Shown: positions 43,420-56,252 of the stretch, one piece after another | Layout: the number at the start of each line of letters is the position of its first letter | Numbering within the stretch: the first letter of the stretch is position 1 | Source: Limnanthes douglasii subsp. nivea | Taxonomy: Eukaryota > Streptophyta > Magnoliopsida > Brassicales > Limnanthaceae | NCBI GenBank assembly: GCA_036936605.1 | Contig: JAUPFV010000003.1 | Span: 146,228,997 to 146,292,996 of the forward strand | Reading direction: 5' to 3' | DNA length: 64,000 bases | Program-made: the position numbers and the translations under genes | The notes under the pieces: generated by a model | Told to the model about the DNA's origin: nothing | The model's database searches: none | The model's input: only the letters and a program-made list of their open reading frames with translations

Positions 43420-46320
43420 TCATTCTAAGTACAACCTAAGATGTTCGATGTTCCAAGGGTACTTCAACAGATTTCCCTCTTTATCCAAAAGCCTATACAT
43501 CCCTTGCTTAATTTTCTCACTTATGATGTATGGCCCTTCCCAGTTCAGAGCCAGCTTACCGAGCTGTATTTCCTTAGTGTGTAAAAAACCTTTTCTTAAT
43601 ACTTTATCGCCTATTTGAAAATCCCTTATTTTTACTTTACACGCATACCTGCTTCTCATTAAGCCCTGATAATGCACAGCCCTCGAATGTGATTTTACTT
43701 TTTTTTCTTTAATCAGATCCAACTTATTTCTCACCGCTATTTCATTAGCTTGTTCAACATAATTTTGTATTCTACAAGATAGTGATGTCGATTCTATAGG
43801 CCCGATCGCATCCATCCCATAGACAAGGGCAAAGGAAGACTCTTGGGTGGCCGTTCGTGGAGTAGTTCGATAAGCCCACAATATTTATTGCAAATAGCTT
43901 GGCCATTTTCCTGCAGCTCCTTCTAGATTCTTTTTCAATCCTATTAAATGGTTTGATTAGCAACTTCAACCTGCCCACTAGCCTGAGGATGAAAATGAGA
44001 AGAGAAACAATGTTGAATTCCTCTGGAGGCGAAACATGTCTTCATCTCTTTATTGTCAAATTGTGGTATATTGTTCGTAGTAATCTGTTAAGGAATTCCA
44101 AATCGGTACCAAAAATTGGATAAGATAAATTGTATGACTGCCTTTGATGTGGTTCCAACTAGTGGTACAACTTTTATCCATTTAGATAAATAATCTATCG
44201 CCACTATTATTGTTTAAAATCCTCCGGATTCCATAGGAAGAGGTCCAACCAGGTCCAAACCCCATCTGGCAAAAGGTATTAGTTCGGATATTAACTTCAT
44301 ATGAACTGCTATCACATGGATTTCGTTTCGTATCTTTGGCATGGATCACACATTCTGACCATATCTTTAGCATCTATCATGATTGTAGGCCAATAGTACC
44401 CTACTAATAAAACCCTCATGGTTAATGCCTTAAATCCAAATGTGCAAAGCCCTCCCCATCGTGTAGTTCAGATAAAGTTTTTTGGGATTCTTCAAATCCT
44501 AAGAAATGCAGGAGAGGTCTTCTGAAAAATGTTTTATAAAGAACTTCTCTTAATATCAGGAACCCACGAGCCTTATACTTAATACTTTTAGCCATGGCTT
44601 TATCTGGAGGCAAAAATCCGTCAGAAATAAATTGAGAGATATCATACCTCAAGTTTTTGGGTTGAAGGACAAATATGGTCATATTTTCTTCATTATTTTT
44701 ACCCTTTTCTTGGCTTGAATCTATTGAAGGGTATTCTTGCATCAGAATCCATGAAAGGCTTCGAAATAGGATATGGTTGCTAAGGAATCATCTATCGTAT
44801 TCTCCGATCTAGGGACATGTTCGTATTGGATACCTTTAAAGCCTGCAGCAACTTCCCTTAGTATCAGCAAATATTTTACCATTGTTCTTTTTTAGCTTCA
44901 GACTGTCCCTGAGCATGATGGATAAGTAGTTGGGAGTCACTCATCAATCAGACTCTCTTTGCCCCACATACTTATGGCTGCTTCATAAGTAGTTCGGATT
45001 ACCCATTCTTTCTTAGACTGATTTTCTTGCCTTTGCTCACAAGGCCTTTCAGTATGAAAATCTACTAAGAAATCAGCCATAGCTTAAGCCTTGACTGCGG
45101 TTTGAGGCACAAAATCAATATCATAGTCACCCAGTTCAACTGACCATTTTCTCATTATGCTTGATATATCAGCCTTTTGTAGAACATTCTTCAAAAGAAA
45201 AGATATTCGAACAATAATTGAATGTGCTTGGAAGTAAGGCCTCATTTTTTTGCTGTTATTACCAATGCCAATGCTAACTTTTCTAAATTCAAATAGCTAT
45301 TGTTTTACTTCCAATAAAATTTTGTTTATATAATACACCGGACGAGGGTAACTATCAACTTCTCTTACTAACATAGCATTTACAGCATACCCCGATACAA
45401 CTAAGTACATATAGAGTTTCTCCCTGTGAACAAGCTTGAACAACGTTTTAGGTGAAGACAAATGTTTCTTGATTTCAAGGAAGGCTTGATCACATTTTGG
45501 AAACTAATTAAAGTGTTTAGCCTGCCTTAACACTTGGAAAAGTTGAGCCACTTGTTTGATGACCTTTAAATGAACGTATTTAACATAACCAACCGTCCGG
45601 TTAGTCTTTGAACTTCTTTAATATTTTGAGGAGGATCCATAGCCAACAAAGCATTGAGTTGATCTTAAATCAGGCTGAATTCCTTTTTCACTTATAACAT
45701 AACCCAAAAACTTTCCGAACCGGACCCCAAAAACACATCTCTCCGGGTTTAATTTCAAATTGATGGCTTCTAAGTTAGAAAAAGTTTCTTGAAGGTCGAA
45801 TATGTTTTTATCTTCCTCGAGGCTGTTCACCATCATGTCATCTATATATACTTTCATATTCCTGCCAATATGACTAGCAAAGGCTTTATTTACTAACCTT
45901 TGATAAGTGGCCCCAACATTTTTCAATCTGAATGGCATCACTTTGTAGCAATGGAGCCGTCTATGTGTGATGAATGTAGTATCATCTTGATCGTTCAAAT
46001 CCACTTGTATCTGATTATATCCTGAAAAAGCATCCATAAAGGACAGAAGTTTGTTTCCCGACATAGAATCCACCAACTAATCTATCATAGACATTGGAAA
46101 CGGATCTTTAGGACATGCTTTGTTAAGATCGATGAAGTCAATGCACATACGCCATTTTCCATTATTGTTCTTGACCAAAACAGGATTTGCGGTCCATAAA
46201 TGATATTGGGATTCTTTGATATGACCCATTTTGGTTAACGTATCGACTTCTTGTACTATCACATTGGCTTCTTTTTTAGAAAAAAGTCTTTTTTCTCTGA
46301 ACTACTAGTCCAACCTCAGA
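43420..46320 (-). pseudogene. pol: gypsy pol: reverse transcriptase, RNase H, integrase; broken
   Basis: RT spans 46262-45618 with KWRMCIDFIDLNKACPKD, FMDAFSGYNQI and the catalytic YIDDMMV. RNase H (about 45300-44880) shows WSVELGDYDIDFVPQTAVKA and MADFLVDF. The integrase side is poorly kept at 44742-43900; its C-terminal part (43881-43420) is open and reads MWAYRTTPRTATQESSFALVYGMDA, with the YRTT.R..T...PF.LVYG motif and NWEGPY.I near the end. The frame stops at 43420. Stops at 46077, 45618 and elsewhere prevent a polyprotein. Confidence 0.85.
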
Positions 46321-46688
46321 TCAGACTAATAACTTATGGTATATAACTTCATTCGGAACTCCAATTTCATCATCATTGTTCCATGCAAACACATGTAAAT
46401 TGTTATATAAAAAAATAGTTTACCTTTCAAATCTGATGGCAACTTTCTTCTGATTCTGACATTCTTGCCTTCAGCAAATGAATAGATCTCAACTTCCTCA
46501 ATAGGTATTATAACACTAGGAGCCTCCCTTGGATCATCTATCTTATTCTGGTGCGTGGAAGGCTTCAGTAGTTGTTATTCCTTGTTAACTTTAGTTGCCT
46601 CTAATATCTTGGAAGTAAGGGCAGTAACATAACATTCGCTAGCCATCTTCTGGTTGCTTCGGACAACATCCACTTGTCCCCTTATAGC

Positions 46689-48960
46689 CTACTTCAGACA
46701 TTGATGTACTGTGGATGCTACAACATGCATCTTAGAGAGCCAAGACCTTCCAAATATGGCGTTATACGATGAGGGACAATCAACTATCACAAATAACACC
46801 ATTACCAACTTTTTAAAAGTACTTTTGCCCAATAATACTTCCTCTTCAAACTCACCAATGACCTCTGCCAAACTCCCAGTAAACCCTACAATAGTTTTGT
46901 TTGATTGCCGAATGACCGAAGGATTCGTCATTTTCTTTTAAGCAGTTAAAAATAATACGTTTGCCGAACTACCAGTGCCAATGAGGATCCTTCGGACGTC
47001 ATTACCCCCAATTGATGCTCCTGTTACCACAACATCTTCATGTAAGCCATCAATATCTCTTAAATCATCCTTATGAAATACTATAAAAGGAGTATGGGTC
47101 TGGTACAGGTGTGTAAACATATTTCCTTCCAATTGGGTGGTCAAACTATTAACATGTGTTTTTCTTGAACAACTCGAAGGTGTTGTTACAATGTCTCCCC
47201 TAAATATGGTCAAAGATTAAAAAAACTGCACCAGATCGGAAATGTAAGCTGACTTATCCACTATTATCCTCACTTGATTCCAGTCTGGATCAGGATCAAG
47301 ATATTCATTATCAACGTCAAATATTTCAACAATCATCATAACATCTTCCTATCTCGAAGTCCCTGGAATAGCTGACGAAGGTGTTCGAGACACACTGGTA
47401 CTTGGTCTATTTCTCTTTTGCTTTTTAACGAAGGCACCCAATTTTCCCCTTTCGATGAGATTTTATACTTCCTGTTTTAATACTATACAATTATTTGTGT
47501 CATGACCCACATTATTATGGTAATTACAGTAGCGAGTACTTTGGGTTTTCCTAGGAGACTGTAAAGGGATTGGGCTTCTAAAATGAACCTCGTTTTTTGT
47601 CTTACCATAAATTGTTGCTACACACTCTCCTAGCTCAGCAAACCATTTATGTTGAACCCAAAGGCCTCTTTTATTTTTGTCTTGTTGGTTTTGGTTGGAC
47701 TAATTTTGCATGGGTCAGTGAGATCCCTGTACGGATTCTTTTGGTTTATAAATGGATCGGGTTGTTGGTTGTGGAGCTGGTAGGGAGGCAACCAATCTGT
47801 TCTGACGAGAGACTCTGGTCTTTTTAGTTTCTTCAACCGTGATTTTTTCCAACTTAGTTTAATAGCCCCCCAAAGTCATTGCTTTTTTCCTAGTCACTGA
47901 ATTGGCTAAGTCACCCGGATTTAGGCTTGTCTCAAAGAGGTAATGACCATTTGTTAAATGCATTCAGTCAGCCCATTCTTTGTATTCACAAACATAATTA
48001 TGTATTCTTTTAAAAACTCATTTGGTGCCTGGGAATAATGAATAATGGTATCCTCATTCCCTTTAAACTTTTTGCTTCCTACGAATTGTCTTCGGAAAGC
48101 AACCCATAACATGTCAAAGTTCTTAATAGATCCCTAAGGGATGCTATTGTACCACTTGAGGGCGTTTCCTTTAAAGGTTTGTGAAAAACCCTGGCAAAAC
48201 AGCTTGTCATCATAATCATAGTTCATCATAAATTTTTTAAATTTCTCAAGGTGGTTGTTCGGGTCTTTACTCCCATCGTATTTTTCCATCTTAGAGCTAT
48301 CAAACCTTTTGGAAGATGTCAGGACATAATTTTTGAAGATAGAGGCGATTTCCTCCAATTATGGCTACGACTAAATATTGAATCTTCATTAGGAGTGGCA
48401 AAAATACATGCTTCGGATTGACATGCAAATGAGTCAATCAACATATGGTCAATGTGCTGATCATCCGAACCCTTTACTTTCCCATGATACTTCTTAATTC
48501 CATCTCTTCAATCCCCTTTTCTTGAATGTTTTTTTAGTCAATATCAACTTATTCTCTACTCGACCTTCATTATTGCTAGATGAAAGTGATTATTCGAGGT
48601 TTATATCATCACAAGAACTATTTGAGGACTCTGAAATCTTACTTACAAGATGTTTAGAACAATATTTTTTTCTTTGAGCTAACTCGAGTCTTCGTAGACT
48701 GCTCATTTTAGCAGGCTCATAAGTAGGATGAGGTCCGAACGTATCAGATTTTTCCTTTATTCTTTTCTCAGCTTGTTTCTGAGCCCTTACAGCCTCAATT
48801 TTAGCCCTCAGTTGGTCACGTTCCTCTTACATAAATTGTCTTTCATTACTGTTGTGGTTGATATGAGACACATTAGTGTGCCCCTTAACTTCTCTCGCCT
48901 TCTCCGCCTCCGGAGGAAGTTCTTGTGCATTAGGATCTATCTACTTTGATGTCATCCAAA
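46689..48960 (-). pseudogene. gag: gypsy gag and protease, broken
   Basis: gag at 48358-48134 reads KMEKYDGSKDPNNHLEKFKKF and GNALKWYNSIP, the Retrotrans_gag domain. The part near 47610-47480 has the CNYHNNVGHDTNNC knuckle followed by LIERGKLGAFV. Protease (47213-46689) reads GASIGGNDVRRILIGTGSSANVLF; the catalytic Asp of DTG is Gly. It continues NKTIVGFTGSLAEV and YNAIFGRSWLSKMH as in other members. Stops lie between the parts. Upstream (48960-48360) is Lys/Glu-rich and matches the charged N-terminal gag of the copy at 61192. Confidence 0.8.
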
Positions 48961-49004
48961 CTACTTCTTTCGTTGGTTTTGAATATGAAATTCAGGTACC
49001 ATTG

Positions 49005-49023
49005 CCTCCCAATGTGGTCGCCA
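49005..49023 (-). promoter_or_regulatory. Primer-binding site of the gypsy element
   Basis: On the minus strand TGGCGACCACATTGGGAGG follows the 5' LTR after one base. The copy at 61168 has TGGCGACCAAAGTGGGA in the same place. The matching tRNA was not worked out. Confidence 0.6.
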
Positions 49024-49024
49024 T

Positions 49025-49346
49025 TGGTGTGTGTTATTTCTGATCAGAGGGTATATTAGGAAAGAGTTTTGTCTTTTTAGGAATTTAATGTTTGAGTGAA
49101 CTGTAGAGAGATAAAAGAGGTGTGTACTACCTATAAATTTTTATTTACCCATATAAATGAAGGTGGTTGGGGTATTTATACTTGTTTTGCGACCCATGAG
49201 CCTTCCGGGTCGGACTATGGACTCGGGTTAGGTCTAAAGACCCATAAGCCCAAGACAAGAAATGATCATCAGCCTGTTGAGTCACAATCAACTTGATCGT
49301 ACTGTTCAGTTTGGCATGGTATCGAATATGTCTAAACTGCCCTGCA
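49025..49346 (-). repeat. 5' LTR of the gypsy element
   Basis: Partner of 39484-39803. Read on the minus strand it begins TGCAGGGCAG, carries TATAAATACCCC and ends CACACCA. The two LTRs differ by many substitutions and small gaps, so the insertion is old. Confidence 0.85.
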
Positions 49347-49479
49347 GATAATACAGTAAATCAGTATCAAAGAAATCTGACCTCATTAGCCTTAACCTCA
49401 TAGGTGTAATAGTTTTCAGGTTTACTTGAGTTATTGGATTAGGGCAATAAGGTTTCCGAATATATGTAATTTTTTGGTG

Positions 49480-50900
49480 GTAAGATGCTAACATTGACGC
49501 TGAAGTGTGGTTCTGGCTGGATAAGAGGTTGGTGGTTTGTTCTGAAACTTAAAATCATAGACTCCTCTACTTTTATTTAGGAATCAACATGAGCTACTAG
49601 ATCCCCAAAAGATAGAGCCTTCATTGTCATTACATCTTATACCAACAAGTCCGACAGAATCCATTGTCTGAAAGAAACACTTGCCACAGTCTTAAGAAAA
49701 TCCTCAAGTTCATTCTTTGTTTCTTAAAAGCGTCGAGCATAATCTCATAGTCTCACATACTAACCTTTCAATTCATAATGTAATATTCATCTTCCTTTAT
49801 TACCATATTCCTAACAAACTGATCTTTCAACAAGGACGATAATGTTTGCAATTTTTTACTAATCCAAAAAGTAATTTATTGAATTATGTAATGAAAATTC
49901 CCTTAAAGTTCATATTGAAAGGTACGCAAAGTAAATGGTCACTTCCGTCAAAGCCGAGAATTACATTCTTGCATTACTCAATATGATATTCGAGATCTCG
50001 AGACCCGTCATATTTGTTCACTTTGTATTGATCAAATTTTTGAGATAATTCACTAACCAAAATATTAGGTGCCAAAAATGACCTCAACACATTGGAGCCT
50101 TGCTATATGTAGATAAGTATGAAGGCTAACCACAAGGGTTCAAATATTACTCTTCAACTTATAAAGTTGCTCCCCAAGCTAGGTTTAGAATTCAAAGAGA
50201 ATGTTAACAAACTTATTTCACAAGTTGTGGAGAGGGTGCATAGGGTGATGATAAGGTTTAAAGGATGTTACATATGTAGAGAATGAGATTACATAGGTTG
50301 AGGGATAGGTTGCGTAGGTTGTTGATGAAGTACCTCTAGAGGTTGAACCTCATGTGGTTCTTTTGGTATTTGAGTCTGGCAATGCTCTACTTCAGATCTT
50401 CGGGTAGAAGCCATATTCTGATGGTGCCGATACCTTGCTCACTCTTGATGTCATGAGCAGAAGCATCAATATCATTATGTTTCGTGAATCGGAATCTCAA
50501 CCAAGATTAATTGACCTCTTATTTGATGAAGATGAAAAATGATGATGATAGCAAGATAAGTGCCCCACTATGAGCATCCTCATATTAGTCAACATGTTAT
50601 CTCCGAATTGACTCTAATAACCCATCATGAACCTCTAACAAATATTCAACAACATTTATTTTCCTAGACTTGGACCTTAATCTTGAAGGTCACGAGCCGT
50701 ATTCTCAATTAAAACTTGAAGGCTTAATATATCTGTTTTATGAGCTTGGTATTCCTCTTTCAGTTGTATCTTAAAGATATGAGATTAAGTAGGCTCCTCG
50801 AACCCTGGTATGTTTCGGCTCAGTCTGGATTTCCAAACTCATTACGGTTGTTCGTAACTCAAATGGAAAGTAATTATAACTAAGTGCTTTTTGTCACTGA
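49480..50900 (-). pseudogene. gag relic of the older gypsy element
   Basis: On the minus strand, frames near 49760-49500 read NELEDFLKTVASVSFRQWIL and MKALSFGDLVAHVD, the middle and end of a gypsy gag. Near 50700-50100 lie weaker gag-like frames. Numerous stops. By position it continues at 39483-38547 across the inserted younger element. Confidence 0.45.
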
Positions 50901-50917
50901 TGATGCTTGACTTAGTT

Positions 50918-51150
50918 AGGACGTTATGGAAATGTTTAACTAGTGGGAACACCATTTAAAAGAGAGATTCTACAGAGTGGAAATCATTATGCAAAATGAT
51001 AATAATATGATTATTCACCATTCAGAAAGTATGTGGTAAGCTATTCATAGAAATACAAGTAGGTTTATATCACTTGAGATCAGTTTACATATAATGTTAT
51101 TATTAAGCTATTGCTTACACATGCTTTTTATCTACAGTTAAAAATCTATT
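50918..51150 (-). repeat. Possible LTR relic of the older gypsy element, right copy
   Basis: Partner of 36336-36582; the shared words are listed there. It stands directly upstream, on the minus strand, of the gag relic at 49480-50900, which is the place expected for a 5' LTR. Confidence 0.4.
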
Positions 51151-51638
51151 GAGCAGTTGGTCCAAAACCGTATAATGATCTTAATAATGATACTTTATCA
51201 ATTATGATCATTAAAAGATGTAAAGATATATATAAAAAATTCAAAAATCATATTTTTTAAAGCTAAGCCAAAATTTTATCACGCTCGTACAAAAAAAAAA
51301 CTATCAATTTTTTTTTCTAATTTAGTTATGTTATATTAGATCAAATATTTTATTCTTAAAGTTTTGACTATTTTACAAAACAAAATTTGGTTCACATTCA
51401 TACAATCGTATTTAGAAAAATAAAACTTATAGTTAAAAAAATCACTTGTGAGATAAACCAACTAATGACGCATGATAACATGCAAATAATTTCAATCACA
51501 TGAACATTAATCATTTGATATAAAATGATATATAACGCAATTTTTATTACCTTACTTTGGCAAAATATGTGATGTTTTAAGTGATTATTTTTATTTTGTT
51601 TTTTAAAAATATTTTCTTTACCTTTTTTTGAACCAAAC
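51151..51638. other. AT-rich spacer, no gene seen
   Basis: No terminus or coding motif was recognised between the gypsy relic and the copia LTR. Confidence 0.4.
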
Positions 51639-52576
51639 AATTTTTAGGTGTAGACGATAAATAAATATTAAATATAGGTACTACCAAAGGATTACATGAG
51701 CATACTTTAATATGTCGATTATATTAATATACAAGAATTGCTGAAATTCAATGGGTGAAGCTTTAGTCGTGGCTTAGATGCAAAGATGTATAATAGAACA
51801 TAAAGACTAAGATAAGTTGAAAAGACTCATAACTATTGACTTAAATGAAATATGGGATACTCTAAAGCAAGTTGGTCAAAAACGAGCTGGTATGGTATTA
51901 AGCAAGTTGGACCAAAACATGTTGGACCATAGCGAATTGTTCTACTTTTTAAGTTTTCTATTTTATTAGATATTATATTTTGATCTTCATATATTAATTA
52001 TATTCTATATTAATTATGTTTCATATTAATAAAGTCTTCTATATTTATTAGGTTTCTTATTAATTTGGATTTCCTATTCACGAGGTTTCTCATTTTAAGA
52101 GATTAAGAGTTTATTACATCCATTTTTAATGAAATTTAATCCGGAGTGTCTGTTGAAGAATTAAGATTTTCCCTAAACCTATAAATAGAATAAGATACAA
52201 AATACGAGAGTGTGACGAGACAATGTTGAGACCAATATATTTTCTAAGTAAGAGAAAAAATATAGATCTTTTAAGAGAGAAGTAAGGTGAGAGATAGATA
52301 TTGAATAAAGAGTTATGTGAATTATACCATCTTTATAAGAACGAGTAATCGAAATCTTTGTGTTTGAGGGTCCTTGTGTAACCTACTTGTCTAATAAAAG
52401 AGTATATGTTGATTGTGGATGAATGCTCATTTCTATTATATATACCACATTAAAGCTATTTTTGTTAGTTTTATTTCATGTTTTCTTTTATTTACTACTA
52501 ATCTTGAATAATAGTTCATCTATAAGGATTGATAATCATACCTCGCTTCTTTCCTCGGACGAATAATATTTCTAAC
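51639..52576 (+). repeat. 5' LTR of the copia element
   Basis: TATA box in CCTATAAATAGAATAAG near 52178. The LTR ends TCTAACA at 52576. The start is set by alignment with the 3' LTR and is uncertain by tens of bases. Confidence 0.7.
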
Positions 52577-52619
52577 AAGTGATGGGGTGATCATGGAGCA
52601 ATAATATTGCTGCCCTTGT

Positions 52620-55240
52620 GAACAAATAAACTCTTTGATAGAGAATCAAAATAGAAAAGTGTTGAAGAAGCTTCAGAATGATAATGACCGTGAATATTTG
52701 AACAAGAAGTTCACTAGTTATTGTTATAATTTTTCTAGAAACAAAATTGTAAGTGGGAATCCCCAATATAATGGGCTTATTGAGAGAATGAATCTAACCC
52801 TGTTAGAACGAGTTAGGTGTATTCTTCATACAAATATAATAGGTCGAAAGTTCTAGATATAACCTATGACAACGACTGCATATATCATTAAAAATAGTCC
52901 ATATATGGCGCTTAAAATTCTTTTTCCTCAAGAGTTATGGACTTGAGATAAACCTAAACTATAATATTTGAAAGTTTTCAGATGTGTTGCCCATCACATG
53001 TGAAGTTAGATAAGCTTAGACATATGTAGTGTCTTGAACCTAGATGTCATAAGGCTTTAATAAGTAGGGACATGGTTTTCAATGAGGAAGATATGGAATT
53101 TAAGAAGGTGGTGGTGAATTAACCTAGTATCGTCTATCATAAATGGGAAGTTGATGGTGAATATGATATACAAAGTGAAGTTGGAAACATTTCCATTGAA
53201 GAGGAATTTGGACTTGGTTTTGCCTTGAGTCAAACAAAAAAAGTTCAACCACTACATAAGTTTGAAGCTAGCTGAGGGTATTATATTCCAAGGCCTACAG
53301 ATGATCAATTGGGAGAGAAACATGGTCTTAACAGTTATCAACTTGCGATGAATAGACCACAAAGACCAAGCAAACAATTGTAGATGATGGGGTCAATTAT
53401 TTTTAGGAGAGTGTTTAGTTATAAAATGAAATACAATTAATTTTTAGTGGAAGGTAAATAGATAATTGAGTTTCTTAAGTTACTATTTGGAAAAATATAA
53501 AATCTTACAGTAGAAGTAAATGTCCATTAGCGTTAATGACAAATATTTGGCCTATTTATAGGCTTGATAAGTCTGATGAGCCCAATGGGCCGAATTTTTA
53601 CCTTATGGGCCTAACAGGACAAAAACATTATAAGCCCATATTTAAATAAGCCTAGATATAAATAATGTTAAAATATTACAATTTTCTATATATGAGATAA
53701 ATGCTAACTTAATCTTTTATTTATCCAATTTGTCCTTCGGTTAATTTTATCCTCACCAATATATGTATGGTGTTGTCAATGTAATTGGTTATGCTTTATC
53801 TATTAAAATAAAAAGATATATTATTGAATCCAACACATATCACGATGATATCAAGAATAGTGATAAAGATAAGTGGCTTATGACCATGAAAGAAAAACTA
53901 AGATCTCCCAATAAGATGAACACTTGGGTTTCTGTGAAGCAACAATAATATCAGAGGATGGTTGTGAGTAAATGAGTACTCAAAAGGAAGCCAAGTAATA
54001 TGGGTTTTGAGTTACCCATATACAAAGTTAGGCTTATGGTTAGGGATTTTACTCAAAAGAATGATGTTAATTTTAATGAGATATTCTTGTTAGTTGTGAT
54101 ACAACCTTTCTTAAGGGTACTGCTTCAATTTTTGCTAGATTTAAGCTTGAGCTAGATTATATGGATGTTATTACTGCCTTTCTGATATGGTGAACTAGAT
54201 GATAAAATTTACATGTATCAAACAAAAGGGTTTGAAGAATGAAAGAAAAGTGATTTGTATTTGTTAATGAGATCCCTCTGTATGATGAGATAGACGTCAA
54301 GGTAATGGAATAGAATATCTTATTCTTTTATGAGATCCATCAAATATTTTTGTCACTACCATGATAATTGTATCTATTAGAATGATGAAACCTACATGGA
54401 GAGAGAAATCATATTGTTAATGTATGTGGATGACATACTGATTGTTGGAAGAGATAAGATAAAGATTGAAGCGATAAAGATTCAACTGAAATGAGAATAT
54501 TAGATGAAGAATATATGAGAGACTAATAGGATACTTGGTGTTGATATCGGGATGAACAGAACAAATTGGTATTTATTCTTATCTCAACTGAATATATACA
54601 AAATTTCCTAAAAAATTCTTTATGTCTGAAACAAAAGCGGTTGGAACTCCCATTAGTTCCCAATTAAAATTAAGTGGAACTCAAGCACTAATCGAGACAA
54701 GATATTGCATACATGGTAAGCGTATTGAGCAGATTCCTATCAAATATAGGAAAACAACATTGACATGCACTTAAGTGGCTCATGAGATACTCAGACGACT
54801 CAGACGTTGTAGGTTTGTGTTATAATTTGAAGGATATATATGATATATTATTGAGAGGATATAAAGACTCTGATTATGCAAGTTGTCTTGAGACAATGAA
54901 TTCTACCGAGTATATGGTTTCTATGAAAGCCGTGAATGAAGCTATTGGGCTGAAGGAATTGTTAAGTGAACTCAATTGTGTTAAACAATGTGTGGTTTTG
55001 TTATGTGATAACATTAATGCTTTTCATTTAATGAGGAATCTAAGTTCCTTGAGAGAACTAGACATGTAGATACCAAGTTACACTTCATGTGAGACGTGGT
55101 GGAGAGAGAGCATGTGAAGGTGGTTAAGATTTCTAGAAAGGAAAACCCATTGGATGCTCTAACCAAAGAATGGAACATTTCAAAGCTCATGAACTGCATG
55201 AGAGTGGTGCAACTCTAGGATGCATAGAGATATTATCTAA
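52620..55240 (+). pseudogene. pol: copia pol relic: integrase, RT, RNase H
   Basis: The integrase C-terminal half (52625-53000) reads NPQYNGLIERMNLTLLERVRC, the conserved NG..ER.N.TL.E..R motif. RT pieces follow at 53850-54470: WLMTMKEKL, VRDFTQKNDVNFNEIF and the catalytic block LLMYVDDILIVGRD (about 54415-54455). RNase H pieces (54850-55060) include GYKDSDYASCLETMNSTEY, which aligns with GY.DSDYAG..D.R.ST of copia, and DNINAFHLMRN. Many stops and frameshifts. Confidence 0.85.
53390..53760. other. Foreign stretch between integrase and RT of the copia relic
   Basis: The reading of copia protein stops near 53390 and resumes near 53763. The intervening sequence has GCCTATTTATAGGCTTGATA, GCCCAATGGGCC and TTATGGGCCTAAC words, like promoter or LTR sequence of plant retroelements. 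Ends and target duplication were not found, so its class is open. Confidence 0.35.
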
Positions 55241-55297
55241 AGAGTAGAACATTGGATGCAACCAATATTGGAATTATTATAAGCTTAGATAGGGAAA

Positions 55298-56252
55298 TGT
55301 TAGTTTTAGGCTATAAGTAACTTGTCAACAAAGGTACCGCTGAATAACTACATGTGTATAGTTGGATATACCAATTATCTATATAGGAAAAAACTATCGA
55401 AACCTTTTGGGTGAAACTTCGACCATGACTTAGATGTAGTGACGCCTGCTGGAACCTAAGGGCTGAGACAAGTTGATAAGACTGGTGATTATTGAGTCGG
55501 ATGAGATATGGGTTAACCCCAAGGAGGTTGGCTCGAAGCAAGCTGATCTGAAGTAATGTGGTATGAAGCAAGCTGGATTGAAATATACTCGACCAAAACA
55601 TAAGAGTTGGACCATAGCAGATTATTCTACTTGCTAGGTTTTCTATTTAATTTGGTATCATATTTTGGCTTCATGTATTAATTGAATTTCATATTAGTTA
55701 GATTTTCTATTATTTTGATATTCTATATTAATTATTTTTCCTATTAATTTGGATTTCATACATACGAGGTTTCTTATTTTAATGGATTGTGATTTTATTA
55801 TAGTCGTTGATTAATGAGATTTAACCTAGAGCGTTTATTGAAAAATTAGGGTTTATCCTACACCTATAAATATAATATATACGCAATACCATGATGTGAC
55901 GAGAGAGTGTTTAAAGTATCATATTTTCTAAGTAAGATAAAAGCTTTAGGTCTTTAAAAATATAAGTAAAGTTAGAGAAAACACTGGATATATATATATT
56001 TCTATAAATAACGTCATCTTTGTAACAAAGAGTAATAGAATCATTTGTGTTTGAGAGTCTTTCCCTAACATACTTGTTTAATATAAAGTGTCAATTGTAT
56101 TGGACGTAGAATTGTTTCTACTGTCTCGTATACTTGGTTTTACTTCACGTTTTTTATTTATTTATTGCTAATTTTGAACTTGATAAATAGTTTTATAAAA
56201 AGATCAATAATCGAACCTTGGTTTATTATTTCAAAATAATATATTTTTAGAT
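55298..56252 (+). repeat. 3' LTR of the copia element
   Basis: It begins TGTTAGTTTTAGG after the purine-rich AGATAGGGAAA (55288-55297), the likely PPT. TATA in ACCTATAAATATAATAT near 55861. Confidence 0.75.

Larger units (their letters stand above)
39484..49346 (-). mobile_element. Tat-like Ty3/gypsy retrotransposon with antisense extra ORF, minus strand
   Basis: LTRs of about 320 bp at 39484-39803 and 49025-49346 bound it. On the minus strand the order is 5' LTR, PBS, gag, protease, RT, RNase H, integrase, an antisense gene, PPT and 3' LTR. Integrase after RT places it in Ty3/gypsy; the antisense ORF between pol and the 3' LTR is a feature described for the Tat lineage. All protein genes carry stops. 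No 5-bp target duplication could be fixed because the outer LTR edge differs between the copies (CTGCAG next to CCCTGCAG). Confidence 0.8.
51639..56252 (+). mobile_element. Decayed Ty1/copia retrotransposon with both LTRs
   Basis: LTR-like direct repeats stand at about 51639-52576 and 55298-56252. They share GGTGAARCTT near the start, AGATATGGG, GGACCATAGC, TTAATTTGGATTTC, ACGAGGTTTC, the TATA-containing ACCTATAAATA and ATTTTCTAAGTAAGA. Between them integrase comes before reverse transcriptase, which is the copia order. The gag and protease regions are missing between the 5' LTR and integrase (52577-52625), so this is an internally deleted copy. Confidence 0.8.
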
